Positions 1-7,853 of a stretch of 42,173 bases of DNA are shown one piece after another (the first letter of the stretch is position 1; each line of letters opens with the position of its first letter). The DNA is taken from assembly GCA_036497565.1 (NCBI GenBank), contig DASXJE010000078.1, positions 1 to 42,173 on the forward strand, in the 5' to 3' direction. Origin of the DNA: Mycobacteriales bacterium (GTDB lineage Bacteria; Actinomycetota; Actinomycetes; Mycobacteriales; QHCD01). Below the pieces are notes generated by a model. That model worked only from the letters and a program-made list of their open reading frames with translations. It did not search any database and was not told where the DNA came from. Both the position numbers and the translations under genes were made by a program.

Positions 1-1
1 G

Positions 2-77
<76 letters not shown>

Positions 78-139
78 CGGGACCGGGGACGAGATTACCA
101 GGCGCGGGGATGCCACGCGGCCAGCAGCCGGCAGGGGGC

Positions 140-703
140 TCAGCCACTGGCCGCGCGACGGGACGCCAGGACGTCGCTGTCCTGCCCCGCGTCGTGTCCG
201 TGCGCGGCCGAGGTGAACGCCGGCCGGGCGACCGGACGCTGGCCGGCCGGACGGCGCTGGACGGGCGCCGGATGCGGTACGTCGGCCACGCGGGGACGCG
301 GCACCGCCGGACGGTCCCGCCGGCTGCGCTCCCGGAGTACTTCCTTGCGCAGCGACCAGAGATAGCCGGCGAGCAGCAGGTCGAAGCCGGCCTGCGGGAT
401 CCAGCAGACCGGTCGCCAGCCGATGGCGAGCAGGAGCGTGACGAGGGTGAGCATGACGAGGGTGCCCAGGGCGCGCCGGCGGCGGAGGAGCATCTCCTCC
501 CGCGCGGACCGGTCTACGTAGTCCTCGTCGTGCGCGAACGCCGCCGGCCCTGACGTCTGCCGGGACAGCACCCGCATGGCGCCGCTGAACTCTTCCACCG
601 AGCGGAGTTCGACTCCGTCGCCCCGGTTGCGGGCGAACATCGGCACCAGCACAACGACCCACATGACGACAAGGACGATGGCGGTCAGGATCGTCGAGCT
701 CAC
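140..703 (-). CDS. sepX: Divisome membrane protein SepX/GlpR (short form)
   Basis: A 187-residue membrane protein. Residues 2-22 form an N-terminal membrane segment, followed by a conserved acidic stretch (VELRSVEEFSGAM, about 31-43), two further hydrophobic segments (about 80-96 and 101-117) and a Pro/Arg-rich tail. This matches the SepX/GlpR family, which in Streptomyces stabilises FtsZ rings and in Corynebacterium is the membrane receptor of Glp. The GTG start at 703 is chosen because GGGAGG lies about 7 nt upstream. The usual partners rimJ, glp and galU follow upstream on the same strand. The oddity is size: as I recall, mycobacterial and corynebacterial relatives are about 350 residues, so the long C-terminal region is mostly missing. 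I see no frameshift. Confidence 0.82.
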   Translation of the reverse strand: MSSTILTAIVLVVMWVVVLVPMFARNRGDGVELRSVEEFSGAMRVLSRQTSGPAAFAHDEDYVDRSAREEMLLRRRRALGTLVMLTLVTLLLAIGWRPVCWIPQAGFDLLLAGYLWSLRKEVLRERSRRDRPAVPRPRVADVPHPAPVQRRPAGQRPVARPAFTSAAHGHDAGQDSDVLASRRAASG

Positions 704-819
704 CAGGCCCCCTCCCGTCACCCCGGTCACAACAGTGACCCAACGCTAACCAGGAGCGACCGGTCGATGCGGGAGGTAACGCGGTGTGTCGTGCGTAGCG
801 TGCGGCGTCGTACCCGATC

Positions 820-1437
820 TCACTGTCCGGCGTCGGCACTCAACCGCGTCACCATGCGACGCGGGCAGTCCTCGACGGTGAGGGCATAGCCGATGTGGTC
901 GCGGAATCCGCCGTCGATGTCGAGGTAGCGCACGAAGTACGCCTCCTCCCGAAAGCCCAGCTTCTCGACCACCCGGCGGCTCGCGGCATTCTCCGGTCGG
1001 ATGTCGATCTGGACCCGGTGCAGACCGACAGGGCCGAAACAGTGGTCCGTCGCGAGCGCGACGGCGACCGTGATCACGCCGCGGCCGGCCACCGACCGGT
1101 CGACCCAGTAGCCGATCTGGGCCGACCGCAGGGCGCCACGCACGATGTTGGCCACGGTCAGCTGACCGACGAGCGCGCCGTCGTAGGTGACGGCGAACGG
1201 CAGCACGGAACCCGTACGGGTCTGCCGGCGCAGTCGATTGAGCATCGCGAGGAACGCCGACATCGAGTGCCGGTCGGCCCACGACTGGGGCGAGGACGGT
1301 TCCCACGGGGAGAGCCAGGCTTCGTTGGACACCCGCAGCTGGCTCCAGACCGCGGCGTCACGCGCTCGCAGCGGCCGTAGCCCCACCTTTGCGTGCGCGA
1401 GGGTCGCAGGCCATCCCGGGTGCCGTCGGCTGTCCAC
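820..1437 (-). CDS. RimJ-like GNAT N-acetyltransferase
   Basis: 205 residues with a GNAT fold. An N-terminal RPLRARDAAVW strand/helix is followed by IGYWVDRSVAGRGV, the acetyl-CoA loop region, and the IRPENAASRRVVEKLGF signature typical of the RimJ/RimL type that acetylates protein N-termini. The substrate cannot be read from the sequence. The GTG start lies 6 bp after the glp stop codon, so it is almost certainly co-transcribed with galU and glp. A RimJ-like acetyltransferase between glp and sepX is the standard actinobacterial gene order, which supports orthology even though its role in division is unproven. Confidence 0.9.
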   Translation of the reverse strand: MDSRRHPGWPATLAHAKVGLRPLRARDAAVWSQLRVSNEAWLSPWEPSSPQSWADRHSMSAFLAMLNRLRRQTRTGSVLPFAVTYDGALVGQLTVANIVRGALRSAQIGYWVDRSVAGRGVITVAVALATDHCFGPVGLHRVQIDIRPENAASRRVVEKLGFREEAYFVRYLDIDGGFRDHIGYALTVEDCPRRMVTRLSADAGQ

Positions 1438-1443
1438 TGTGGA

Positions 1444-2685
1444 TCACGACCCCGCTGGCAGGATCGGGAGGACGGTCACGGTGTCGCCCCGGCTGACCTT
1501 GGTCGTCTCCTCATCGGTGACGATCAGACAGTTCGCCTGCGCCATGCTGGCCAACAGGTGCGATCCGGGCCCGCCGACCGGGGTGACACCGTAGCTGCCG
1601 TCGTCCTCGCGGTGGAGCAGGCCACGGCGATACTGACGCTTCTCCGCGGGGCTGTCGAAGTCCTCGGCGGCCGTGGCCTCGAGGCTGCGCCGGAACAGCC
1701 GGTTCTTGCCCAGCATCAACCGGATCGCCGGGCGGACGAAGATCTCGAACGAGACCAGCGCGCTGACCGGATTGCCCGGCAGGCCGAAGAACGGTGTCCC
1801 GCCGGCGCCTAGCGTGCCGAAGCCCTGCGGCATGCCGGGCTGCATCGCGATCCGGTCGAAGGACACCGTGCCGAGCTCCTGGAGCGCCTCTTTCACGACG
1901 TCGAACGCGCCGGCGCTGACCCCGCCGCTGGTCACGAGCATGTCGGCACGCAGCAGCTGTCCCTCGAGGACCTCCAGGAGGCGACGCTTGTCGTCCTCGA
2001 CGATCCCGGCCCGGTAGACCTCGGCGCCGGCCTCGCGGGCGGCCGCGGCCAGGGAGTAGCTGTTGACGTCGACGATCTCGCCCGGGCCGGGCTCGCCGCC
2101 GACCTCCACGAGCTCCGAACCGGTCGAGATCACGACGACCCGGGGTCGCGGTCGCACCAGGACGCGGGATCGTCCGACCGCGGCGAGCAGCCCGACCTGC
2201 GCCGGCCCGATCGGCGTGTCGACGCTGACCGCGACGTCACCGGGCTCGACGTCCTCCCCGATCCGCCGGATGTAGTGGCCCGGCGTCGGCGCCTGCCGGA
2301 TCGACACCCGCGCGACACCTCCGTCGGTCCACTCGACCGGCACCACGGAGTCCGCCCCGGCGGGCATCGGAGCTCCGGTCATGATCCGCACGGACTGGCC
2401 CTTGCCCACTCGATCAGGAGCCCGGGAGCCGGCGGCCACGTCGCCCACCACCGGGAGGGTGACCGGGTCGTCCTCGCTGGCGGTACGTACGTCGTCGGCC
2501 CGCACCGCGTAGCCGTCCATCGAGGAGTTGTCGAACCCCGGCAGTGGCGCCTCAGCCACGACCTCCTCGGCGCACATCAGGCCCTGCGCGTCGAGGAGCG
2601 CGAGCTCGATCGGGTCCGGCGCTCGCACCTGGGCCAGAACCCGTTCCAGTTGCTCGTCGACGGTGCGCATGGGATGCGATGTCAC
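1444..2685 (-). CDS. glp: Gephyrin-like molybdotransferase Glp (MoeA family)
   Basis: 413 residues with the complete MoeA architecture: N-terminal domain with LPGFDNSSMDGYAVR, a central MPT-binding domain (STGSELVEVG, VTSGGVSAGAFD, FFGLPGNPVSALVSFE) and a C-terminal beta domain. MoeA enzymes insert molybdate into adenylylated molybdopterin. In Actinobacteria the copy linked to sepX/glpR also binds FtsZ and was named Glp; synteny places this gene in that group. The GTG at 2685 overlaps the galU stop as GTGA, which points to translational coupling and decides the start over the ATG at 2670, which lacks a ribosome site. Whether it still works in cofactor synthesis is open; other moa genes lie 12 kb away. 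Confidence 0.93.
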   Translation of the reverse strand: MTSHPMRTVDEQLERVLAQVRAPDPIELALLDAQGLMCAEEVVAEAPLPGFDNSSMDGYAVRADDVRTASEDDPVTLPVVGDVAAGSRAPDRVGKGQSVRIMTGAPMPAGADSVVPVEWTDGGVARVSIRQAPTPGHYIRRIGEDVEPGDVAVSVDTPIGPAQVGLLAAVGRSRVLVRPRPRVVVISTGSELVEVGGEPGPGEIVDVNSYSLAAAAREAGAEVYRAGIVEDDKRRLLEVLEGQLLRADMLVTSGGVSAGAFDVVKEALQELGTVSFDRIAMQPGMPQGFGTLGAGGTPFFGLPGNPVSALVSFEIFVRPAIRLMLGKNRLFRRSLEATAAEDFDSPAEKRQYRRGLLHREDDGSYGVTPVGGPGSHLLASMAQANCLIVTDEETTKVSRGDTVTVLPILPAGS

Positions 2686-3581
2686 GCGCGACCCGCCACG
2701 AAGTCCTCGAGCCACCGACGGAACTCCGGCCCGATGTCCTCGCGGTCGCAGGCCAGCCGGACGATCGCCCGCAGGTAGTCGCCGCGATCTCCGGTGTCGT
2801 AGCGCCGGCCGCGGAAGACCACGCCGTGCACCGGTTCGCCTGCCTCGACCAACCCCAGCAGGGCATCCGTGAGCTGGATCTCGCCGCCTCGACCCGGCGG
2901 GGTGTTGCGCAGCACGTCGAAGATCCGCGGCGACAGGACGTAGCGGCCGATGATCGCCAGATTGCTCGGGGCGTCTTCCGGCTGTGGCTTCTCGACCAGG
3001 TCGGTGACCCGCACCACCCGCTCGTCATCGGTTCGGCTCGCCGCCACGCAGCCGTACATCGAGACCTGACTGCGCGGCACCTCGAGCAGCGCGACCACAC
3101 ACCCGCCGTGGGCGCCCTGGACCTCGAGCATGGTCGACAGCAGCGGATCGCGGGCGTCGATGAGGTCGTCGCCGAGCATCACCGCGAACGGCTCGGAGCC
3201 GACGTAGGAGGCGGAGCAGAGCACCGCGTGGCCGAGACCCTTGGGCTCGCCCTGCCGCACGAACTGCATGTTGGCAAGCTCCGCCGGCCGGATGACCGAC
3301 TGGAGCCGCTCGTCGTCGCCCTTCTCGATCAACGCGGCCTCGAGCTCCGGCGCACGGTCGAAGTGGTCGGCGATCGCATCCTTGCCGCGCCCGGTGACCA
3401 CCAGGACGTCGCCGAGGCCGGCGTCCACCGCCTCCTCGACGATGTACTGCAACGCCGGTATGTCCACCACCGGGAAGAGCTCCTTCGGCACGGCCTTCGC
3501 GGCCGGCAGGAAGCGGGTGCCGAACCCGGCGGCGGGGATCACGGCCTTGCGGGGTGGGCTGGCGCTCTCCGAAGCTGGCAT
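2682..3581 (-). CDS. galU: UTP-glucose-1-phosphate uridylyltransferase GalU
   Basis: 299 residues. The nucleotide-binding signature GFGTRFLPAAKAVPKE (residues 19-34) is followed by QYIVEEAVDAG, VMLGDDLID and a VEKP motif, all typical of bacterial GalU. The enzyme makes UDP-glucose from UTP and glucose-1-phosphate for cell wall glycans and trehalose. The gene heads the galU-glp-rimJ-sepX operon and is divergent from 5-formyl-THF cyclo-ligase. No ribosome site precedes the ATG; instead TAGTCT lies exactly 6 nt before it, so the transcript is probably leaderless. Confidence 0.96.
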   Translation of the reverse strand: MPASESASPPRKAVIPAAGFGTRFLPAAKAVPKELFPVVDIPALQYIVEEAVDAGLGDVLVVTGRGKDAIADHFDRAPELEAALIEKGDDERLQSVIRPAELANMQFVRQGEPKGLGHAVLCSASYVGSEPFAVMLGDDLIDARDPLLSTMLEVQGAHGGCVVALLEVPRSQVSMYGCVAASRTDDERVVRVTDLVEKPQPEDAPSNLAIIGRYVLSPRIFDVLRNTPPGRGGEIQLTDALLGLVEAGEPVHGVVFRGRRYDTGDRGDYLRAIVRLACDREDIGPEFRRWLEDFVAGRA

Positions 3582-3587
3582 TCCCGG

Positions 3588-3593
3588 AGACTA
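3588..3593 (-). promoter_or_regulatory. Predicted -10 box of leaderless galU
   Basis: Minus-strand TAGTCT ends 6 nt before the galU ATG. A -10 hexamer of the form TANNNT at this distance puts transcription start on or next to the start codon. Confidence 0.6.
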
Positions 3594-3634
3594 AAGGGTG
3601 GGCCTGGCGGGAAGGGCACCGACGGCGCGATCCT

Positions 3635-4279
3635 GTGCCGGTGGAGTCGCGCGGAAAGGCCGAGCTTCGGCGCTCGCTGCTCGCGGTACGCGCCCGCACC
3701 GACCCTGCGGCGCTCGCCCGCGCGGCCTCCGACCTGTGCCGCCAGGTGCTGATGGCCGGACCGGTGCGGGCGGCCCGGTCGATCGCGGCGTATGTCCCGG
3801 TCGGCACCGAACCCGGATCGGTGGAGCTGCTCGACGCGCTCCGGGCCCGGGTCGACCGCGTCGTCCTGCCGGTCGTCGTCGCGGGGTCGCCGGCCCTGGA
3901 CTGGGCGGTCTACGCCGGCGCGGACCAGCTGCAGGCCGGCCCCCTATCGCTGCGTGAGCCGGTCGGCGCGCGCCTTGGTCCCGACGCGCTCGCCGAGGTC
4001 GACGTGGTGCTGGTGCCCGCCCTGGCCGCCGACCGGGCGGGCCGGCGCCTGGGCCGCGGCGGCGGCTACTACGACCGGGCGCTGGCCGCCGTACCGGCCC
4101 CGACCCCGGTGGCGGCGCTGCTGTATGACGACGAACTGCTCGACCAGCTGCCCGACGAGCCGCACGACAGGCGTGTCACAGTGGCCGTGACCCCTGCCCT
4201 CGGGTGGGTCCCGTTAGGCGGAGATTCCGCCCGTGGGATGCCCCCAGTGGACGACAGGCCGGGTCATAGCGCACCATAG
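3635..4279 (+). CDS. 5-formyltetrahydrofolate cyclo-ligase
   Basis: About 214 residues. The sequence begins with the helical KAELRRSLLAVR segment and contains the family signature GRRLGRGGGYYDRAL, which binds ATP and substrate phosphate. The enzyme converts 5-formyl-THF to 5,10-methenyl-THF using ATP, returning folate to the one-carbon pool. The GTG at 3635 was chosen over longer in-frame options because those would run into the galU promoter; the GTG at 3641 is also possible. It is divergent from galU and followed 44 bp later by the zinc-ribbon gene, the same order as Rv0993-Rv0992c-Rv0991c in M. tuberculosis. Confidence 0.9.
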   Translation: MPVESRGKAELRRSLLAVRARTDPAALARAASDLCRQVLMAGPVRAARSIAAYVPVGTEPGSVELLDALRARVDRVVLPVVVAGSPALDWAVYAGADQLQAGPLSLREPVGARLGPDALAEVDVVLVPALAADRAGRRLGRGGGYYDRALAAVPAPTPVAALLYDDELLDQLPDEPHDRRVTVAVTPALGWVPLGGDSARGMPPVDDRPGHSAP

Positions 4280-4323
4280 GGGTTAGCAGTCACCACGCGA
4301 GAGTGCCAAAACAGGAGGTCGGT

Positions 4324-4707
4324 GTGCCGACGTATCAGTACGCCTGCACCGAGTCGGCGTGCGGCCACCAATTCGAGAAGGTCCAGTCGTTCAGTGACAC
4401 GGCACTGACGACCTGTCCGATCTGCGAGGGTCGGCTGCGCAAGGTCTTCTCCCCGGTCGGGGTCGTCTTCAAGGGCTCGGGCTTCTACCGGACCGACAGC
4501 CGGGCCGCGAACGGCTCGAAGAACGGTGCAGGCAAGGGCGAAAACGCGAAGAGCGGGAAGGACAGCGCCGCGGCGAAGTCCGACTCGTCCGCGAAGAGTT
4601 CCGAAGGCGGCTCGTCGGACAAGTCGAGCTCGTCGGACTCGTCGTCCAAGTCCACCTCGGGCTCGACGTCGGGGTCCACGAGCAGTCCCAAGGCCGCCGC
4701 GACCTAG
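4324..4707 (+). CDS. FmdB-type zinc-ribbon protein, Ruc-like redox chaperone
   Basis: 127 residues. The N-terminal zinc ribbon starts VPTYQYAC and has four cysteines at C8, C13, C31 and C34 (CPIC knuckle), followed by a conserved SGFYRTDS. The rest is a disordered Ser/Lys/Gly tail. The GTG start is fixed by AGGAGG 5 nt upstream. The syntenic M. tuberculosis gene next to the cyclo-ligase, Rv0991c, encodes Ruc, a redox-regulated chaperone that acts with the Hsp70 system through these cysteines and a disordered tail; the same role here is inferred from architecture and position. Its TAG stop shares the palindrome CTAG with the stop of the convergent exporter gene. Confidence 0.85.
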   Translation: MPTYQYACTESACGHQFEKVQSFSDTALTTCPICEGRLRKVFSPVGVVFKGSGFYRTDSRAANGSKNGAGKGENAKSGKDSAAAKSDSSAKSSEGGSSDKSSSSDSSSKSTSGSTSGSTSSPKAAAT

Positions 4708-6353
4708 GCCGTCGCGACCTCGGGTGGTGCGTCCTGGTCTTCGGCTCGACGTCCGATCGGGACCGTAGGGACCAGGCCGGTCAGAAACAGCGCACCGGTG
4801 CCGAACAGCGCGACCACCCACAACGAAGAACGCAACGCCGCAACGCGGGCCGTGCTGTTCGCCTTCACGACCTCGTCGGCCACCGGTGCCGGCACGTCGG
4901 CCTTCGCCAGCGCGGCCTTCAGGTCGGTGTCGGAGACGAACGGCACCCCGCCGGCCAGCTCGGTCGAGGCCTTGGCCTTGAGGTCCGGCGGAATCGACCC
5001 GCTCGCCTCGATGCCGCTCGCCAGGCCCGTGGTGAGCGAGGAGATGAGCACGGCGCCGACGAGCGCGGTCCCCAACGAGGCGCCGAAGTTGGTGACGGTG
5101 TTCTGCAGGCCGCCGACCTCGGCGCTCTGATCGTCGGGCACGGCCGACACGGTCACCGCTCCGAGCTGTGAGGCCAGAGCGCCCATCCCGAGGCCCAGGA
5201 ACAACATCGGGATGAAGACGATGCTGGCGTCCGCCCCCGGGTCGATCCCGCCGATCAACACCAGCGTGCCCGCGACCATCGACAGCACCCCGAGCCGCAC
5301 CACCAGCCGCGGCCGGGCCCCCGGAAAGAACTTCGGCACGCCGAGCGCACTGATGAGCAGAGCGAAGGACAGCGGAAGAAGGCGGGCGCCCGTCTGCAGG
5401 GCCGAGAGCTCCAGTACGACGGAGAGGAACAGCGGGATGGTGAAGAACACCCCGGCCTGAAGGAAGAACTGGACGAAGAACATCGACAGCCCACCGGCGA
5501 GCCGGCGGTTGCGCAGCATGGCCGGGCGGACCATCGGCTCCACGCCCCGGCTCACGACATGCGCCTCCCATTCGAAGAAGGCGAAGAGGACCAGCAGGCC
5601 GCCGATCACGAGCCAGATGACGGGCGACGTACCGAAGAGGGTGGGAGCGTCGGGCTTGGCGGAAACCCAGCCCCAGTCCCCTGAGCGCAGCACCCCGAAG
5701 ACCGTCATCGACAGGCCGACGATCGACAGCACAGCTCCCACCAGGTCGAAGTGCGTCCGAGCCGTGGGCGGGTTGTCATGCACCTTGCGCAACACCGGAA
5801 GGATCGCCGCCACGATCACCACCTCGGCGACGAAGACCCAGCGCCACGACGCGAAGGTGGTCACGGCACCGCCGATGAGCGGGCCGACCGCCACCGCGAC
5901 GGCGCTCGCTGCCGCGATCAGCCCGTAGGCGGAAGTGCGGCGCTCCTGCGGGACGTTGGCGGCCACTAGCGCCACGATTGCCGGCATGATCAGCGCGGCG
6001 CCAAGCCCTTCGAGAACGGACCACCCGATCAGCAGTACGCCGAGGCTTGGCGCGAGGGCGGTGGTCAGCGAGCCGGCGGCGTAGACGACCAGGCCGATGC
6101 CGAAGGCCCTCCGGCGTCCGATGATCGCCCCGATCTTGCCTCCGGTGATCATGAACGACGCCATCACGAGCGTGTACAGGGTGATCGCGGTCTGGATGCC
6201 GGTGACGGTGGTGCCGACGTCGGCCGCGACCTGGCGGATCGAGACGTTCATGACCGACGTGTCGAGGGTCATGAGGAACTGGCTGGAGGCAAGCACGCCG
6301 AGGACGAGCCCGCTTCCGGCGACCGCAGCCGAGGGCTTCACAGCGCCGCTCAC
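4704..6353 (-). CDS. DHA2-family MFS multidrug exporter
   Basis: 549 residues, a polytopic transporter of the EmrB/QacA (14-TM) type. The DHA2 signature LDTSVMNVSI lies at residues 30-39, followed by GGKIGAIIGRRRAF between TM2 and TM3 and GPLIGGAVTTFASWRWVF in TM5. Such proteins export drugs or toxic metabolites using the proton gradient; the substrate is unknown. A hydrophilic loop near the C-terminus (about 430-510) carries charged helices. The GTG start is decided by TACTGT exactly 6 nt upstream with no ribosome site, so it is probably leaderless. It is divergent from the SAF-domain gene and has no nearby TetR-type regulator. Confidence 0.9.
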   Translation of the reverse strand: MSGAVKPSAAVAGSGLVLGVLASSQFLMTLDTSVMNVSIRQVAADVGTTVTGIQTAITLYTLVMASFMITGGKIGAIIGRRRAFGIGLVVYAAGSLTTALAPSLGVLLIGWSVLEGLGAALIMPAIVALVAANVPQERRTSAYGLIAAASAVAVAVGPLIGGAVTTFASWRWVFVAEVVIVAAILPVLRKVHDNPPTARTHFDLVGAVLSIVGLSMTVFGVLRSGDWGWVSAKPDAPTLFGTSPVIWLVIGGLLVLFAFFEWEAHVVSRGVEPMVRPAMLRNRRLAGGLSMFFVQFFLQAGVFFTIPLFLSVVLELSALQTGARLLPLSFALLISALGVPKFFPGARPRLVVRLGVLSMVAGTLVLIGGIDPGADASIVFIPMLFLGLGMGALASQLGAVTVSAVPDDQSAEVGGLQNTVTNFGASLGTALVGAVLISSLTTGLASGIEASGSIPPDLKAKASTELAGGVPFVSDTDLKAALAKADVPAPVADEVVKANSTARVAALRSSLWVVALFGTGALFLTGLVPTVPIGRRAEDQDAPPEVATA

Positions 6354-6359
6354 GGACCG

Positions 6360-6365
6360 ACAGTA
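6360..6365 (-). promoter_or_regulatory. Predicted -10 box of leaderless DHA2 exporter
   Basis: Minus-strand TACTGT is separated by 6 nt from the GTG start at 6353. A matching box serves the divergent gene at 6477-6482. Confidence 0.6.
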
Positions 6366-6476
6366 CGGGTCCGGACCGGCCGCTAGCACGAAGTTGGGTT
6401 TCTCGCTCCGGCCGTCCACAGGGCGTCGACCGTCCCCAGATGCAGCAGGGATGCCCCCTGCAGCGGCCGTCGTTCC

Positions 6477-6482
6477 TACGGT
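6477..6482 (+). promoter_or_regulatory. Predicted -10 box of leaderless SAF-domain gene
   Basis: TACGGT is followed by 6 nt (CGGACC) and then the ATG at 6489, with no Shine-Dalgarno sequence between them. Confidence 0.6.
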
Positions 6483-6488
6483 CGGACC

Positions 6489-7151
6489 ATGGCAGGTGTC
6501 GACATCCGGGAGCGGTTGCGGTCGCGGCTCGCGACGGTCTCGCGGCTGGCCCGATGGCCGCGGCGGCTCCTGGCGCTGGGTCTGCTGGGTGGCGCCGCGC
6601 TGCTCGCCGCCCGGGCGCATGCGCCGGATCCCCCGACCCGTCCGGTGCCCACCCTCACCGTCCTCGTCGCCGCGCGCGATCTGGCCGCCGGCCGCCTTCT
6701 GTCGGCTGCCGCCGTGCGACCGGAGACGCTGCCCCGGGCCGCCGCCCCGCACGGCGTCCTGCGACCGGGCGACCGGATCTCCGGCCGGCGCCTGGCCGCA
6801 CCCGTGCGACAAGGTGAGCCGCTGACCGACGTCCGGTTCGCCGACGCCGCTCCGGCCACAGCCGCGCATGGCCCGGGCACGGTGTCGGTGCCGGTGCGCC
6901 TGGCCGACGCCGACACCGCCGCGCTGCTCCACCCCGGCGACCGCGTCGACGTCCTCGCGGTCCCGGCCGGTGCCGAGTCAGGACCGGCGACGGTGATCGC
7001 CCGCGACCTGCCGGTCGTCACCGTGCCGCGCCCGCGCGCGGCGTCGGCGACGGACGGGGCGCTCGTCGTTCTCGCCGCTCCCGAGCCGGTTGCCGGCCTG
7101 CTCGCCGGGGCAGCGGCCGACCGCGTCACGGTCGCGCTCCATCCGCCCTGA
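6489..7151 (+). CDS. SAF-domain (CpaB/RcpC-like) membrane protein
   Basis: 220 residues. An N-terminal basic stretch is followed by one membrane segment (about 26-42, LLALGLLGGAALLAARA), then a SAF domain (VLVAARDLAAGRLLSAAAVR through GDRISGRRLAAPVRQGEPL, about 55-110) and a second beta-rich half with LHPGDRVDVLAVP. This is the layout of CpaB/RcpC proteins, which belong to Flp pilus assembly, but no other pilus gene is present. Stand-alone SAF proteins beside the cyclo-ligase/FmdB genes are common in Actinobacteria, so a pilus role is doubtful. It is rich in Ala, Arg and Pro. Confidence 0.8.
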   Translation: MAGVDIRERLRSRLATVSRLARWPRRLLALGLLGGAALLAARAHAPDPPTRPVPTLTVLVAARDLAAGRLLSAAAVRPETLPRAAAPHGVLRPGDRISGRRLAAPVRQGEPLTDVRFADAAPATAAHGPGTVSVPVRLADADTAALLHPGDRVDVLAVPAGAESGPATVIARDLPVVTVPRPRAASATDGALVVLAAPEPVAGLLAGAAADRVTVALHPP

Positions 7152-7159
7152 GGACGCGG

Positions 7160-7330
7160 CTAGCCCCCGTGGTGGGGTGGCCGTTCGCGGGTGATGCGCT
7201 CGTCGTCGTCGGATTCGGGTAGCTCGCCCCAACCCAGGTCGGTGTCCTCGTCGGAGCGGTCCGGCACGACCCGTGGCTCATCTGGTGCCGTCCGGTCGGC
7301 GTCGTCGTCCCGGCGGCTGTCCCCGGTCAA
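7160..7330 (-). CDS. Small acidic hypothetical protein
   Basis: A 56-residue frame starting at a TTG that overlaps the upstream CBS gene stop as TTGA. The product is highly charged, with an Asp/Arg-rich N-terminal part, a central DEDTDLGWGELPE motif and a C-terminal RERPPHHGG. The amino-acid pattern (an acidic track with GWGE, then a basic PP-H tail) resembles short conserved hypothetical proteins of Actinobacteria rather than an antisense shadow, and the overlap suggests co-translation with the CBS protein. The function is unknown. The start is uncertain; an internal GTG (VVPDRSDEDTD) would give a shorter protein. Confidence 0.5.
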   Translation of the reverse strand: MTGDSRRDDDADRTAPDEPRVVPDRSDEDTDLGWGELPESDDDERITRERPPHHGG

Positions 7331-7803
7331 TCGAGGTCCCCGTGCTCGATACGGGTCAACCGGCGGGACCGCACGAGTTCGTCGTTCGGCAACACCACCT
7401 CGTCGGAGGCCTGGCCGAGTGCGCCGAGGATGGCGACGAGATCCCGCAGCGACACGACACCGACGACGGTGCCGGCCCCGCCGACCGGCGCCGGCGCCAT
7501 GACGGGCAGGTGCCGGATCCACCGGGCGGCCATCTGGCGGGCGGCTTCGTAGATCGCCGTCTCGGGCACCACCGTGTAGACATCCGCGGTCATGACGTCA
7601 CCGACCACCGTGCCGTCGAGGTCCCCGCCGGCCGCAACGGCGCGGAGCAGGTCGCGCTCGGTCACGATCCCCAGCAGCAGGCCGTGCTCCATGACGAGCA
7701 GGGAACCGGTCTGGGCCCGCCACATCTGCGCGGCCGCGGCCCGCAGCGTCTGTCCCGGCGAGTCGCTGACGCTGACCGGCGTCATGACCTCGGCTACCTG
7801 CAC
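7327..7803 (-). CDS. CBS-domain pair protein
   Basis: 158 residues forming one Bateman module: first CBS at about 5-60 (VMTPVSVSDSPGQTLRAAA ... GIVTERDLLRAV), second at about 66-135 (VMTADVYTVVPETAIYEAA ... GVVSLRDLVAIL). Such modules bind adenine nucleotides or similar ligands and act as energy or ionic sensors; no catalytic domain is attached. The GTG start is supported by AAGGAG 5 nt upstream. A second CBS protein occurs at 19611-20042, but the two differ in motif detail. Confidence 0.88.
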   Translation of the reverse strand: MQVAEVMTPVSVSDSPGQTLRAAAAQMWRAQTGSLLVMEHGLLLGIVTERDLLRAVAAGGDLDGTVVGDVMTADVYTVVPETAIYEAARQMAARWIRHLPVMAPAPVGGAGTVVGVVSLRDLVAILGALGQASDEVVLPNDELVRSRRLTRIEHGDLD

Positions 7804-7853
7804 GGCGGCTCCTTCGGTGCTCCCTCAGCCCGACAATAGTCGGCCCGCCGACC

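Noticed and set aside
6354-6932. N-terminal extension of the exporter frame
   Set aside because: It is antisense to the SAF gene and Arg/Gly-rich, and the TACTGT box sits just before the 6353 GTG.
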